Shown here one piece after another: positions 25,125-37,590 of a DNA stretch of 64,000 nucleotides. The notes under the pieces are model-generated. The model did no database searches and had not been told where the DNA came from. It worked only from the letters and a program-made list of their open reading frames with translations. Source of the stretch: Acanthochromis polyacanthus (lineage: Eukaryota; Chordata; Actinopteri; Pomacentridae); the NCBI RefSeq assembly GCF_021347895.1, contig NC_067120.1:12757361-12821360 (forward strand). The letters are read 5' to 3'. Within the stretch, counting starts at the first letter, position 1, and each line of letters begins with the position of its first letter. The position numbers were made by a program, and so were the translations under genes.

Positions 25125-26986
25125 CCTGTCCTCTGGATGTTCACACTGTGGTCCAGACACTCTGCACAGACAATCAGGGAAGACTGCTGGATAACTTACC
25201 ATGACTTCACTCTCCAGACATCCTGTGAGGAGACCTGCCCTAAATGTATTTACTCAGCTGTGTCACTCATTCCATTCACACTTCACCTCCAGCCTCGTAA
25301 CGACGGTTCACTTGTATTACAGTGCGTCTCATTGTGGAGCCGTTAGCTGAGAAGTCAAACAATGTGTGGTGATGCTGTAACCAGTGACAAACTAAATCTG
25401 TTGCTTCCTGTGCACTGCTTGTTTGTTGACATGCATGAACCGCTTTAGTGTAAAAAGTCTGCTGAACACAAAACATCCTCCAGTGTATTTTAAGTGATTA
25501 AGCGTGTCATGATGTTGTAGGTTGAATATCCTCAGATGTCCAGTTTTACGTCATCGTGCAGAAACATAACAGGATGTTTTCTAACTTTTCAATTTTTCAC
25601 AATTTCTTGTCTTAAGATTGTATTTTTTGATGTACAGTGTACATGTTCATGTTAAACTGTTAACTGAAATGTCAAATATATCACTGTAGCTACGAGCTGT
25701 CACTGTTTTTTGTGATATTTATGGCCCTTCAGCATTTATGCATTAACTATCTCTCACTAATAATACTGTGTTTACTGCCAGGAATTTAGGATCTTTCATT
25801 GTTGCAGTTTTACAGTGATCCATTTAGAAATGGTCCACTATGTTGCTGCACAGCTCCTGAAAACTTTCCCTCAATGAAAACATAACTTCTAATAGCATTT
25901 GTCTTTGAATTGGTACCACTGGTTGAGAATAGGGAGATGACAAAGGTGGATGTTTCCGTTCTTGGGGGTGAAAAAGCGGAGCTGAAGACAAGAAAGCTGC
26001 TACAGAGTGGCCAAAACTTTGATCCCATTGATGTGCTGCAGGAGGCTGCGCAGCTGAAACCCAAGCCCAGTAACATGTCAGACTTTGTGAACTATTCTAA
26101 GCATCAGTTGCTGACGCCGAGATGAGGGGTGGGGGTTTCTGGGGCCACATATGCGCCTCCATAAGGACTTCCAATAGGAACTGACGGCCACCGCGAGCAC
26201 CATCTGACTCACACTTCTGTAATGTTGTGAATTAAAGCCGCTTAGAGCCTCCAAATCACAGTCTGCAGCTGCACATGTGAAGCTGTGGTCACATCCTGTT
26301 GGGGATGAGTGTTTCTAATGTTCCAGAAGGTTGTGGTGGGAAAACTTGCAGTCCAGTGTTGGTCAGTGAGGAGGGTTTAGTGTGAAGGTAGATCGCTAGG
26401 AGCTGTAGTGACCTTGGGACTGTTTGCTGAGGGCAGAACATAATTCCTGAAGGGACACATGGTCTAGAGTGACAAGGCCATCTGCTGTAGCGCCAGCAGT
26501 AGGAGGAAGGTGGAGGGGGTTGGACACAGGGGTGCTGAGAATTCCTTTAGCTGGGGTGTGGAGGGAGTAGATATTCTGGGATATTACTGCTAGCGCTCCG
26601 CCGGTAAACGTGTTTCTTTGACGTTTTTCAAATGGAAATCTGACGGACAATTTCTGAACCCTTGATGGTGAGAGGGGATCGCTGCGTGGTTAAATGGGGA
26701 AGACATTTTCTCGGGCCTCCAGCTCTCCACGAAGCATATGGTGATAATGGTCTTGGTGTGTCGCCGTTTTACTTCGGTGGATCCAGTTTCTTTTCCGTCT
26801 CAGCAAAGCCGGAGCTGATAGAGCGGGATCTGGTAGGCCTTCTGGCACCGACCTCTCAGAGGATCATCTTCAAGGGATCTTCTTTGGAGCTGTACTGTGC
26901 ATGGCAAGGATCTACTTTCTTGCTGCCTCACTGAAAGTGCATGGCCTAAACGAATGAATATTTTTATGAGGCGCCTTGCACCAGAG
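25125..26986. other. kbtbd4-rapsn intergenic region with unassigned frames
   Basis: The first few hundred bases are probably kbtbd4 3' UTR. Open frames at 25910-26125 and 26662-26934 (plus) and 26396-26650 (minus) have no domain I recognise and no splice signals linking them. The stretch 25900-26900 is markedly GC-richer than its surroundings. It could be an old retroelement or the rapsn promoter region; I cannot decide. Confidence 0.4.
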
Positions 26987-29900
26987 ATGGGCCAGGACCA
27001 AACCAAGCAGCAGATAGAGAAGGGCCTGAGGTTGTATCAGTCCAATCAGACAGACAAAGCCCTGCATGTGTGGACAAAAGTGCTGGAAAAGACCTCAGAT
27101 CCTGGAGGGAAGTTTCGGGTGCTCGGGTGCCTGATCACAGCTCACTCAGAAATGGGAAAATACAAAGAAATGCTCAAGGTAAGCCTCCACAGCAACACTA
27201 TGCTACCAGCAAGAATTCATACACTTTCAACGAGTATACAGTAGTACTTCTTTAAAGGAAAGATTCTGGAACAACATGTACCTGGGTGGTGCTTATTTTT
27301 AAGTGGTACTCTTAATCTAAACAGCCTCGTAATCACTTGATGTGGATCATTCATGTGCTATGTGATCATATTTTGTGTTATGTAACCAGCAGTAGGTGTG
27401 TGTGTGTGTGGTTGCAAATCGGTTAGTAAATGTCACCAAATGCCTCATCGTTTTTCATGTCATCGTGTCTGCTCGGCATCGTTACAGTTCCTGCTGTAGT
27501 AGAACACATTTCCCCAATGTGTCTGTGATTATTGAATGAGAAGAGGTTGAAGGTTACCTTCTTCCATTTACAGCGGTCCTGGAAATCACGGGTTAATTTG
27601 TGGCTTCCACACGATGCAGAGTAAATAAGTACCCTGCAACCCAAGTATCAGTGTGGGGTGTCTTGTTGACATAATCATCCTTACTCAAACAGCAGCCACT
27701 CTCACTTACACAGTTTTAATGAGGGTTTCTTTTTAAAGTCGGGGCCTTGTATCTAAATAAACTCCTCAAATCTTTTTTTTAAATTGTATCTCTTTCAATT
27801 TATGAATATCCGTCTGATTATTTGCCTGCACCTTCGATCCCCTCACCCTCTTCCTGCAGTATGCCCTTGATCAAATTGACACAGCCAGAGAAATGGAGGA
27901 CCCAGACTACCTGACGGAAGGCTACCTGAACTTGGCCCGCAGCAATGAGAAGCTGTGCGACTTCCAGAAGACGGTGTCGTACTGTAAGACTTGCTTAAAC
28001 ATGCAGGGCACCACTGTGAGTTTGCAGCTGAACGGCCAGGTATGTCTTAGCATGGGCAACGCCTTCCTGGGCCTCAGTGTCTTCCAGAAGGCGCTGGAGA
28101 GCTACGAGAAGGCCCTGCGCTATGCACACAACAACGACGACAAAATGCTGGAGTGCAGAGTCTGCTGCAGTCTGGGAAACATCTACGTTCACCTGAAGGT
28201 ACTCAGTTAGGAGAACGCTGGATTTTGGTGATCTTAGTGTGTGCTACACTGCAAACATTTCATCTCACTCTTTGCTCAGTGTTATTTCTCAGTGAATCTC
28301 TTTAAAAATGACTATTGTTTGAGACATTATAAGCAATGAGACTGACCAAGAGATGTTAAAACTCTTTGACCTCTCAGCTATGTTAGTTGGGTAAAACATT
28401 CCCTGGACTGCACGTGTGACTTGATTACACAATCAACACTTTGCCAGCGTATTTCGAGTATGGTAACACTGCGGAGCATGTGAGCCAACATCATCAATGG
28501 TTAGCTCGTGCAGTACTGGCTATTGTAAAACAAGGGCGGAGTGAGGAGGCTGGCTGCTGGGGGCTCGTGTGGTACCCTTGACATCAGAGATTTGTAAGTG
28601 TAATCCCCCAGCTTCCCAGGGAGGATTGGTTTCAGTGAGACTGGGATGAAGTGGTGTTTGAGGAATGTACTTGTATGTCACGTTATTTTGTGAAACCGAA
28701 AATATTACAGGCTTTAAAGTGATACAGGAACACACAGGCTAGCAAACAGTCACACTTTGTGGTTGGATTCTTTTTCTGAATACAAGAAGAAAACTACAAA
28801 CCGAACTGCTGATGTTAGTAGTATCTAAATATGACTTTTGTAGGAAATAACTGGACAGTCAAGGTCTTATTGATTGTTCACATCTGCCTACAGGACTATG
28901 AGAAAGCCCTGTTCTTCCCCTGCAAAGCAGCTGAGCTTGTCAATGACTATGGCAAAAGTTGGAGCCTCAAGTATCGAGCCATGAGCCAGTACCACATGTC
29001 TGTAGCCTACAGGAAGCTGGAACGCCTGCCAGACGCCATGGAGTGCTGTGAGGTATTGTTCTATAACTGCCATCCTTACTGTCCTCAGAGACGGACTTAC
29101 ATAACTTGGAGAATGTCACAGTTTTGGTTTCCTCACCAACCCGCTGTCCCTCGACGCCTTTGGCTGTTCTGATGTTGGAGCTGCAGATACAGTAGATGCT
29201 GTGCTGCTGACAGGTGCAGGCGCACAGTTGTTCTCTTGTATGAGGCCTTAGACCTCGACAAAAATATGCTCACAGAGGCGCTGGTTTAAAGTGTTAATGA
29301 AGAGGGTGGCTTTAGTCTTCGCCCTGTTCTAATTATGTACCGAGGGTGAAAAATAACTTGATGTCATTGCCTTGGAGTGTAAAATTATAGTAACAAGACA
29401 GCAGGATGCATTTCAGATTTATTACGTTGGCCAAACACTTTTAGCTAATCAATTTACACATCCTGTCATATTCCGAATACCAGAGCACAAAAGGAGTCTG
29501 AAAGGTGAAACAGCGTCTCACCTTCCCTGTTGCTTTACTTTGTGGGTTATTTGCACACAAACTGATTTTGAAAATGGAAATTAGTAATTGCTGAATAAAT
29601 ATTTGGCACTGTAGTTTACAGAGATACAGCCTTTATAGGATTTTAAACCACCCTTTACAACAATATACCTTATGAATATACACTATAGGGCTGCAGTATG
29701 AGAAAAATATACCTGCTAAGATGAACCGAATTCAATATCAGTTTTTTGATGGTATCACGGTCGTAAGTTGAACTCGTTTTCATGCCATTGCATCTTCTGT
29801 CTTGTGCTTTAACAGGAATCTATGAAGATTGCTCTCCAGCACGGTGATCGTCCCCTACAGGCTCTGTGCTTACTGAACTTTGCCGACATCCATCGCTGCA

Positions 29901-31124
29901 GGCATGACGTTGATGTAAGCTTTCCATTATCGCATTCATGTTAGTGCAAACCAGTCCAGATCTTTCAAAACTGGTCTTTAAAGATACATTTTGTCTTTGC
30001 CTTGTAGTCTTGCTTTTTCAAAGTACTAATATTTAGATGTCGTCTTTTGTCAGGTCACTATGCGGTTAACTTCATTTCGTTATTTCTCTTCGTCCATTCA
30101 GAAAGCATTCCCTCGTTATGAGTCTGCTCTGGGTATCATGACTGAGATTGGAAACCGTCTTGGACAATCACATGTCTATCTGGGAGTTGCAAAGTGTTGG
30201 CTTCTGCAGAAAGACTATGAGAAGGTCCTTACACATATATTAAATATATCTGGAATATGTGTTGTATTGATTCTGATAACAAGTACTTACGTGGACTGTT
30301 TATTTTCTAGGCTCTTGATTCTTTGCAGCGAGCACAGGAACTGGCAGATGGAATGGGAAACAAGGTAACCAATGCTCCTTAAACAGTTGATCGATCAGTG
30401 AGTTGATAGAATTTATATTTTTTTCTGTCATGGTTAACTGAATATCTTTGGTTTTTTTGGCTGTTGGTTGGACAAAACAAGACATCTAAGGACTGTAAAG
30501 AATTTTATAGATGAACATAAAATGCAAATGAATCAATTATTAAAACCCTGTGAATATCCTGCTGGTAAGACAGCACACACAGTCTACCTGTCACATTGAT
30601 GGTCTGTTTCCTGTGCATAAGCTGTGCACGCTGAAGGTTCACTGCCTGAGTGAGGGAATCTACCGAAGCCAGGGGCAGCAGGAGGAGCTCAGAGAGCAGG
30701 TGGTGAAGTTTCTGCAGTGCGTGGAAGAGCTGGAGCTGTACTGCGGCATGTGTGGAGAGTCCATTGGGGACAGGGACCAAAAACTGCAGGCCTTACCCTG
30801 TTCCCACATTTTCCATCTCAAGTGGGTGTTCATTCACAGCCTACTCTGGTCTGTTGTTGGTGACATGTCAGAAATAACCCAAACTGTTAACTGTAAATTT
30901 GATTTTTATCACCTGTAACCACTAAAGACGTATCCAGTGTGGCTTTACTCACACGGATAAATACCCAAAGACGTAGGATAATATGTGAATAACTCATGTT
31001 TGCAGACCAACAGAAAAAGAATTAGTGACGTTTAATCTTTTCTTCTTTCAGGTGTCTGCAGACAAACGGGACAAAGGGTTGTCCCAAATGCTTCAAGTCC
31101 TCCATGAAGCCTGGATTTGTGTGA
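26987..31124 (+). CDS. rapsn: Rapsyn, 43 kDa acetylcholine receptor-clustering protein
   Basis: Peripheral membrane scaffold that clusters nicotinic receptors at the neuromuscular junction. Eight exons: 26987-27178, 27860-28198, 28894-29052, 29816-29914, 30102-30224, 30311-30364, 30622-30821, 31052-31124. Phases close to give 412 residues, the length of human rapsyn. The N terminus [14 protein letters not shown] keeps the myristoylation glycine. TPR repeats fill residues 6 to about 320 ([27 protein letters not shown] units), followed by a coiled-coil segment. The C-terminal RING-H2 begins [10 protein letters not shown] and ends [19 protein letters not shown]. The first ATG in frame upstream (26954) was rejected because the family start is MGQDQ. 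Confidence 0.98.
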
Positions 31125-33149
31125 TTGTGACACTGTGTTTGTGCATTGGATCCGCAGACACAGCAATGATGCCTCACGGGCTCCTGACTGATCTGAGAGC
31201 AGCAGGCAGCCTCAGGATGTGCTGAAGATGTTTAAGGGAGTAACAATTCGCTGCTCTGCGCAGAGGATGCTGAACTGATCCCAGAGCGTCCCAGAGTGCA
31301 GCTCAGAGGACACGATCGAGGCTTCGTCGCATTTAGACATCAGTCTGAAGCTGACAGAGGAGATATTACTGGCAGTGTTACATTTCAAGATAAGCTGAAG
31401 AGCCCACGTCGTCTCTGATGACTGGCCATTTGATGCAGCATTTAAATAGGATATGGACCGTCGGAAGAACATCTATAACTTTAGTGTATTGGCTATTTTA
31501 TGCTATAGAATTGTTTGGTAAAAATGAGATGAAATGATCTTTGGAAGAGGAATTCAGCGATGTCTCAGCAATCTTAGTGCCACAGCTTGTCGTTCAAACT
31601 GAACTTTTTACACCACATCCAGTTGTTCTTGACTCAACAGTTGAGCCATTTCTGAATTTACCTGATTTCATTCAGATTCTATTTATTATTGTATTCATGT
31701 ACATACTATTCTCATGTTAATTTGTTTGATTTATCTGAGATGTTTTGTAAAACCTAAAACAAACTAAAATCTCTTAACCATTCAAAAACTAGTATGTCTT
31801 TACAAAACAGGTACATGCAGCTGTTTTTTTCCTTATTCACACAGATTAAGGAGCAGGATCAACACACATTGTGTTAATAGAAATTCCTTTTCTTTTCATT
31901 TCTGCGAATGTTTTCCTCTTTACTCTGATATCGACATATTGTTGCAGTTTAAGATCAAATATTCTTGAGAAGGAAACCTATTGGGAAAGGATCTTTGACC
32001 AATCACACACTTATTATATAGTATATAATTATTTAAGGGAGATGCATACAGTATGTTTTAATGTAGTGTATTTGTAGTTACTTGTACATATGAATTCAAT
32101 GGTCAAATTATGTCAGTGGTCACGATTATTTACTTGCAAAGGCATTGTGATTTTGAGGGAGAAAGCTTGAAAAAGTGAGCTGTCATATCAGTGAGTGGTT
32201 GCATGTTTTATTTCCGATGCCGAGAAACAGGATTAGATCACGATTAGGAATCCGTGTACCTGCGTATTGACTTATTTCACTTGTTTATTGTAGTATTTCT
32301 TAATATTCAGTGACTTTTATCATTCATTTTCCTCATAAATTGTTCGATTTTAGACATATTGTGAGTGGGGGGGGGGGGGGGGCGTTTTAATGTACAGTTA
32401 AAACACTGACAGCTCCTTTTTACTAAATTTCTTTTTACGATTGTGCTTGTAGTTTGTCAAACTGCTCCCACTGACTTGAATGGGAGAAATCATGAGTTCA
32501 TATCGCAAAAACAGGAAAAATTCTTGGTACTGCGTTAACAAATGCCATTTTTAAACATTCTTAGTTAAAGCAAAGAGGTAAAAAAATATTGCAAACTTGA
32601 GGAGTACACAGTACTGTAGCTCTAAATTTAACTTTTTTTTTCTTCATACAAAATATGAGCAGCACGAGAGGAGATAAGTTTGCTTTTACTGCACAGGCAC
32701 TTATATCTGACTTTAAGAACATTACTTGAGCTCACTTCTCAGCAGCATCTGACTCTTTGAGGTTTCTGATTCATTGTCTGCTTACCTGCAGCACAGTCAG
32801 TGTAAAGCATAGATATCATCCACAGCTTCTTCTTGGTTCTGGGGTAAAGAAACGATTTTACAGTGCAGCCGCTCTTCTTTAACAGTTTAAACTACCTCTG
32901 TTTTTGCCTCCAAGCTTTGAGGATACGTGCAGTAATATCACAACATTTAAATCCATGTAGATTTGTATTGTTTTTCTAGACATCATGTTGATATAACCGT
33001 GATTTATTTGATTTAGAGTCTGACTACAATGCACTGTTAATATGTTTATGCATTTAGTCAAACCATGTTACTGTGTCGAATATGGAAACGTTTCAATATG
33101 GAAAATAAAGTACACTGAATGTGAATGGAAGCGTGACTGCTTTGTGAAC
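31125..33149. other. rapsn 3' region and intergenic sequence
   Basis: Probably the rapsn 3' UTR followed by AT-rich spacer. It contains an uninterrupted run of 16 G at 32367-32382. No coding frame of note was seen on either strand. Confidence 0.5.
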
Positions 33150-33201
33150 TTAATCTTCCTGTTGTCCTGCGAGTCAAAATTGACCCGTTTAAAGTTTGAA
33201 A

Positions 33202-33243
<42 letters not shown>

Positions 33244-33733
33244 GGGTGGGGGTGGGTGGGGGGGGGGGGGGGGGGGGGGAGGGGTATTTTCGCAGTGAAA
33301 CTTCTGATGTCCACATTTGTAACATTTTTGGGAAATGTTTCAAGATTATTGGGTTTTAAAAAAAGAACTGTTAAAAATGTTTCTTAAGAACATTCACCAA
33401 AAAAATTAACCAAAATCCAGCGAAATTCGTTGGATTTTGGTTGATTTTTATGTGAATGTTCTTAAATAAAATATTAGAAGTTTTACTTATATATTTATGT
33501 AATTGTTTTAAATATTTTTAGGATTTGTTTTGGAAGATTTTTATTCATTCGAGGGATTTTTTTCAATTAAACCTTTAAGGGGAAACTTTTAAGGAATTAT
33601 TTGAATTTTCTTCCTGAAGGTTTTGCAAATTTTCAGAAATTTGGGGAATTTGTTTTGCTGAATTTTTGGATTTTTTTCTTCAGACAAGGAAACAACATTT
33701 GGTGCCCGTAAATGAGGACAACAGGAAGGTTAA
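33150..33733. mobile_element. TTAA-flanked MITE, copy A
   Basis: Starts and ends at TTAA. The terminal inverted repeats match CTTCCTGTTGTCCT (33155) and its complement before 33730. The next segment (GAGTCAAAATTGACCCGTTT, then TTTGAAAATGTGTG) recurs in reverse orientation at 48988-49577. The TTAA target and short inverted repeats point to a piggyBac-like non-autonomous family. It carries a (TG)n plus poly-G block. It ends about 150 bp before the TRIM start codon. Confidence 0.75.
33203..33284 (+). repeat. (TG)n followed by 22-base poly-G tract
   Basis: About 15 TG units grade into GGGTGGG units and then an uninterrupted run of 22 G (33258-33279), lying inside MITE copy A. Confidence 0.9.
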
Positions 33734-33881
33734 AAGAGTTTGTACTTATCTCTGCTGCTAATTCTCAGACTGCAAAGTTAATGTCATAGCTACAGTGAGC
33801 AGTGTTATCCTGCACATTCTATTTAACCAGTCATACTAGTTGGCCAGCTTTTACTGGAGATTCCCACTTGTTCCGCCTACA

Positions 33882-36800
33882 ATGACAACACCTGAAGAGC
33901 ATGAACTCACTTTACAGGAACTCTTCAGCCTGATGGCAGCAAACACTGCGATCTCTGAGCAGGACTTGCTTTGTCCTCAGTGCTCTGAGATTTATTGTGT
34001 TCCTGTTCTTTTAAAATGCGGCCACAACATTTGCAGAGTTTGTTTACACAAATTCTGGGAATGGAAAGGATGTCGAGAATGTCCTGTGTGTGGCTGTGTG
34101 TCTGTCCCCGGGAGGCCACCTATCAATTTGGCACTAAAGATAGCTGCAGATGAGTATCAAGAGCGAAGGACCAGCAGGGATGGAGAAGTTTGTTTTCTTC
34201 ACAATGAGAAGCTGAAGGTTTTTTGCAAAAACGACGAGGAGCCTATATGTCTTGTCTGCCAGATATCAAAGCAGCATAAAGTGCATGAGTGCTGCCCAGT
34301 GGAGGAGGCAGCTCACCAGAAAAAGGTAAAGTAAAAACAGAAACCGGGTAACACAAACACAGAGACGGGCTGATGACACAGACTGCACAAGACAAAGAAG
34401 ACAATTCTATCAGCTATCTGCTATTTATAGCTTTGTAAAAGGGCTTCTAATGTGGCTTTAACCGATATCTAATGCCAGCTGTTCTCTACATTAATAATTA
34501 TGTTGGTAAAATATCAATAAATAGTGAATGGATCCAAAGAAACATGGTTCAGCATGATTCATGAAACAAAACTACATAGAGAACGGGCAATTATTTGGTT
34601 TCAGTTCTTGACTTTAACTCATTAATGCTTCTTTGAACATTTCAGACAGAAATTTCAGCCATGCTGGAGTCCATGAAGAAAAAACTCAGACTACTGAACA
34701 CGACAAAGGAGCAGTGGGAGGAAACAAAAAAATACATTCAGGTGAACATTTTTAAGTCCTTTATTGGTTTTCTTGTACCACCTGTAACTTAAATTTCACT
34801 TTTATGGCTGAATCTTGGTGCTATATTTCAAGGTAAGTGGAAAATCCGCCAGCATGACACACCAACACTTTGTTTACTGTAAATAACTAACTTTCTTGAT
34901 GTCACAGACTCAAGTGTTTCAAAATGAGACAGCGATCAAGGCGGAGTTTGAGAAGCTCCACCAGTTCCTTTGGGAGGAGGAAAAAACTCGGCTGAAGGTG
35001 CTCAAACAGGAGGAGGAAACAAAGATCCAGGTGATGTGCAGGAAGCTGGAAGACATCAACGGTCAGATTAAAACTCTGTCCTCCACCATCAGTGACACGG
35101 AGGCAGCACTGACAGCGGAGGATTTACCTTTTTTAAAGGTACACTTACAACCAGTATTCAGACACACACAGACAAAATGCATGCCAATGGACATTTAAAT
35201 CCACGTCTTCTCATGTTGAGGTCAAAATGTTGAAAAATGCTCAATACAGCAACTTAGTACATAATGAAAACTGTCAAAAATAAACCAGCCCCAGGATGGA
35301 AGACAGTGTGGATAATTAAAATGTTAATGATAAATAAAACCAGAATAAGATATTGTACATGATGAAAAGCTGTAAAAGCATACTAACAAAAAAATCTACT
35401 CAAATTCACATATTTTTCTATTAAAATTCAGGCTCACAAAAGCACAAAACATTCTTTTTTCTTCAAACCTTTTAGAGTCATATTTTTATATATATAAAAC
35501 TAAAAATATGAGATAAGACTTCTCTTCTAAACTTAGATTTTGGGTATAGCTTTTCCACGACATTGGCCACTGTCTTGACAGTAAAATCCAGCGTGTTAAT
35601 CGGGTGTGTTGGCTGGCAGCACTTAAACACAGCGCTGCTTTGAGCTCAGTGTCTGCATGCTGGTGATTAGCAGGTCCAACGTTTCCCATGTTCACTATCT
35701 AAGTTTTGCAGGCTGCTAATTCCCACAAAGCACAACAGAGAGCTGAGACTGATGAGAAGGTCACAGCTTTGACAGGTTTTTGATCATGAATAGCAGTGGA
35801 CACACTGAAATGTTTTGTTGGTAATACAGGAAAAGTCTGTACATCATTATAATCATTGTCCTGTGGGGCTCATGCAAAGAGTTGTTGAGACTTTTCAGAC
35901 TGAATTAAAGGGTAGTTTGAGTTAATAAAGTTTCTATCTATCTATCTATTGTTACTAAAAAGCCTGCTGTAGGCTGTAATGAGTATAGATACTTTTCTTT
36001 TTTATTTTGTTTTATTGCTCTTTGCCAAGTTAAATATTTCCAGGGGTGATTTCATCCATCTATGTTTGTGGTTAATATTTAACAGGTCTTTCCAGGTTCA
36101 GAATAGTGTTTGTGGGAGTGACTATGTAGTGACTAGAAGCATGATGAATCTCCTTACAGTAAAGGCCACAAATCTATTTCCTTATTCGAGAGAAATATAT
36201 GCTAAAAACTTATAAAACAAAAAGTCTAACATTCTCGAGTAAATGAACCTCAAAATAATTCAAAAGGTGTTTAAATTCTTCTTTTTAATTCAGAGCTGGC
36301 TAAAACCTCTTACTCAGGCTGCCAGAAACTCCTCAATGCAGGAAAAACACCAAAGAATATGTGATGCAATATTGTCTCTACATTACCACCATGTTTGTTT
36401 AAACAAGTGTACACACTGGCCGTTCATGTGAGGTTTTTCTGACGGAGGATTTCATTAATGGAATGTATTTCTCCATTCCTTCAATTTCAGGACTACAGGC
36501 AGACAAAGAAACAGTAAGCATTACTCAGTACCTGCTAAAATCAGCACTAACTGTTTCCATCAGACAATGCTGTAATTATTTCAACATGTTTTAGGGCCAA
36601 ATCCAACATTCGAGAGCCAGAATGTGTCAGAGCTATTCTGATAAATTCTGCACAGCATCTGGGACAACTTAAGTTTGGAATTTGGAAGAAGATGGCCAAC
36701 ATCGTCAGATATGGTGAGCAAACAGACAGCTGCCTGCGTGTTAAAGTTTACTCTAAGGTGTGTGATATTTTCAATCTAACGGACTTAATGTTTTACAGTT

Positions 36801-37349
36801 CCAATCACTCTGGATCCAAACACGGCCCAGTCCAACTTAGCATTCTCTGAAGAGCTGAGCTGTGTGCAGTACAGCAGCAAACAGCTGCTTCCTGACAACC
36901 CTGAACGCTGCACCAGCCGTGTGTGTGTGCTGGGAGCCGCCGGTTTTCTATCTGGAAAGCACAGCTGGACCGTAGACGTGGGCCAAGGCAAAGACTGGTA
37001 CATCGGAGTGGCCCAGGAGTCCATCAAAAGAAAGAGCACCGTCTTCCTCAACCCCGCTGAGGGTTTCTGGGTAATTGGCCTGTGCAACGGAGACTCATTC
37101 TGGGCTCAGACATCTCCTCGCACCAAGCTGACGATGAAGCAGAAGCCCCAGAGGATTACCGTGGAGGTGGACTGTGACAAATCAAAAGTAGTTTTCATCA
37201 ACGCAGCTGATTTGACAGTGATTCACACATTCAAAGACAAATTTACAGAGAGGATTTTTCCGTATTTCTCCCCCGGACTGTATATGGACGGAAAAATCTC
37301 CAGTCCGCTGACAATCTGTCCAATGAGGATCAAAGTGGATGTAGAATAG
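33882..37349 (+). CDS. TRIM-family E3 ubiquitin ligase, TRIM35/A33-like
   Basis: Six exons: 33882-34325, 34646-34741, 34908-35138, 36491-36513 (the 23-nt exon typical of class IV TRIM genes), 36595-36713, 36799-37349, giving 487 residues. A RING finger is at about residues 28-70 (CPQCSEIYCVPVLLKCGHNI, then CRECPVCGC). A B-box2 follows (CFLHNEKLKVFCKNDEEPIC...H..H), then a coiled coil across exons 2-3. The C-terminal PRY-SPRY starts VPITLDPNTAQSNLAFSEE and contains GFLSGKHSWTVDVG and DWYIGVAQES. The likely role is ubiquitin ligation, possibly innate immunity, but the paralogue cannot be named. The ATG at 33882 is the first true ATG in the frame; reading further upstream would need a TTG start. 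Confidence 0.92.
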
Positions 37350-37590
37350 CTTCACACACAGCAGACATGCCTCTCCTGAGGGTTTATGTGAGGAGTGTGT
37401 GCTATAGTTAGTGACAAAAACAACAAACAAGTGATAAAGAATGTGATTTGATGAACAAATGTATACCATACTGCATCCAGTGCACATCAGAAGATCATAT
37501 TTGATCAAACAAGGCTGTAAACATTTTCAGTTTCAACGATTTTCAGAACAGAGACATTTGATTTGTTAAATCATAGTTAATTTGGTGACA

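Noticed and set aside
26897..26986. N-terminal extension of rapsn
   Set aside because: The frame is open upstream, but rapsyn begins MGQDQTK with a myristoylated glycine, and the 26987 start gives exactly the family length.
33068..33343. Proline-rich minus-strand frame
   Set aside because: It is only the translation of the (TG)n/poly-G tract inside a MITE.
33840..33881. Upstream extension of the TRIM frame before 33882
   Set aside because: The extension opens with TTG, not ATG; the first true ATG in frame is at 33882.
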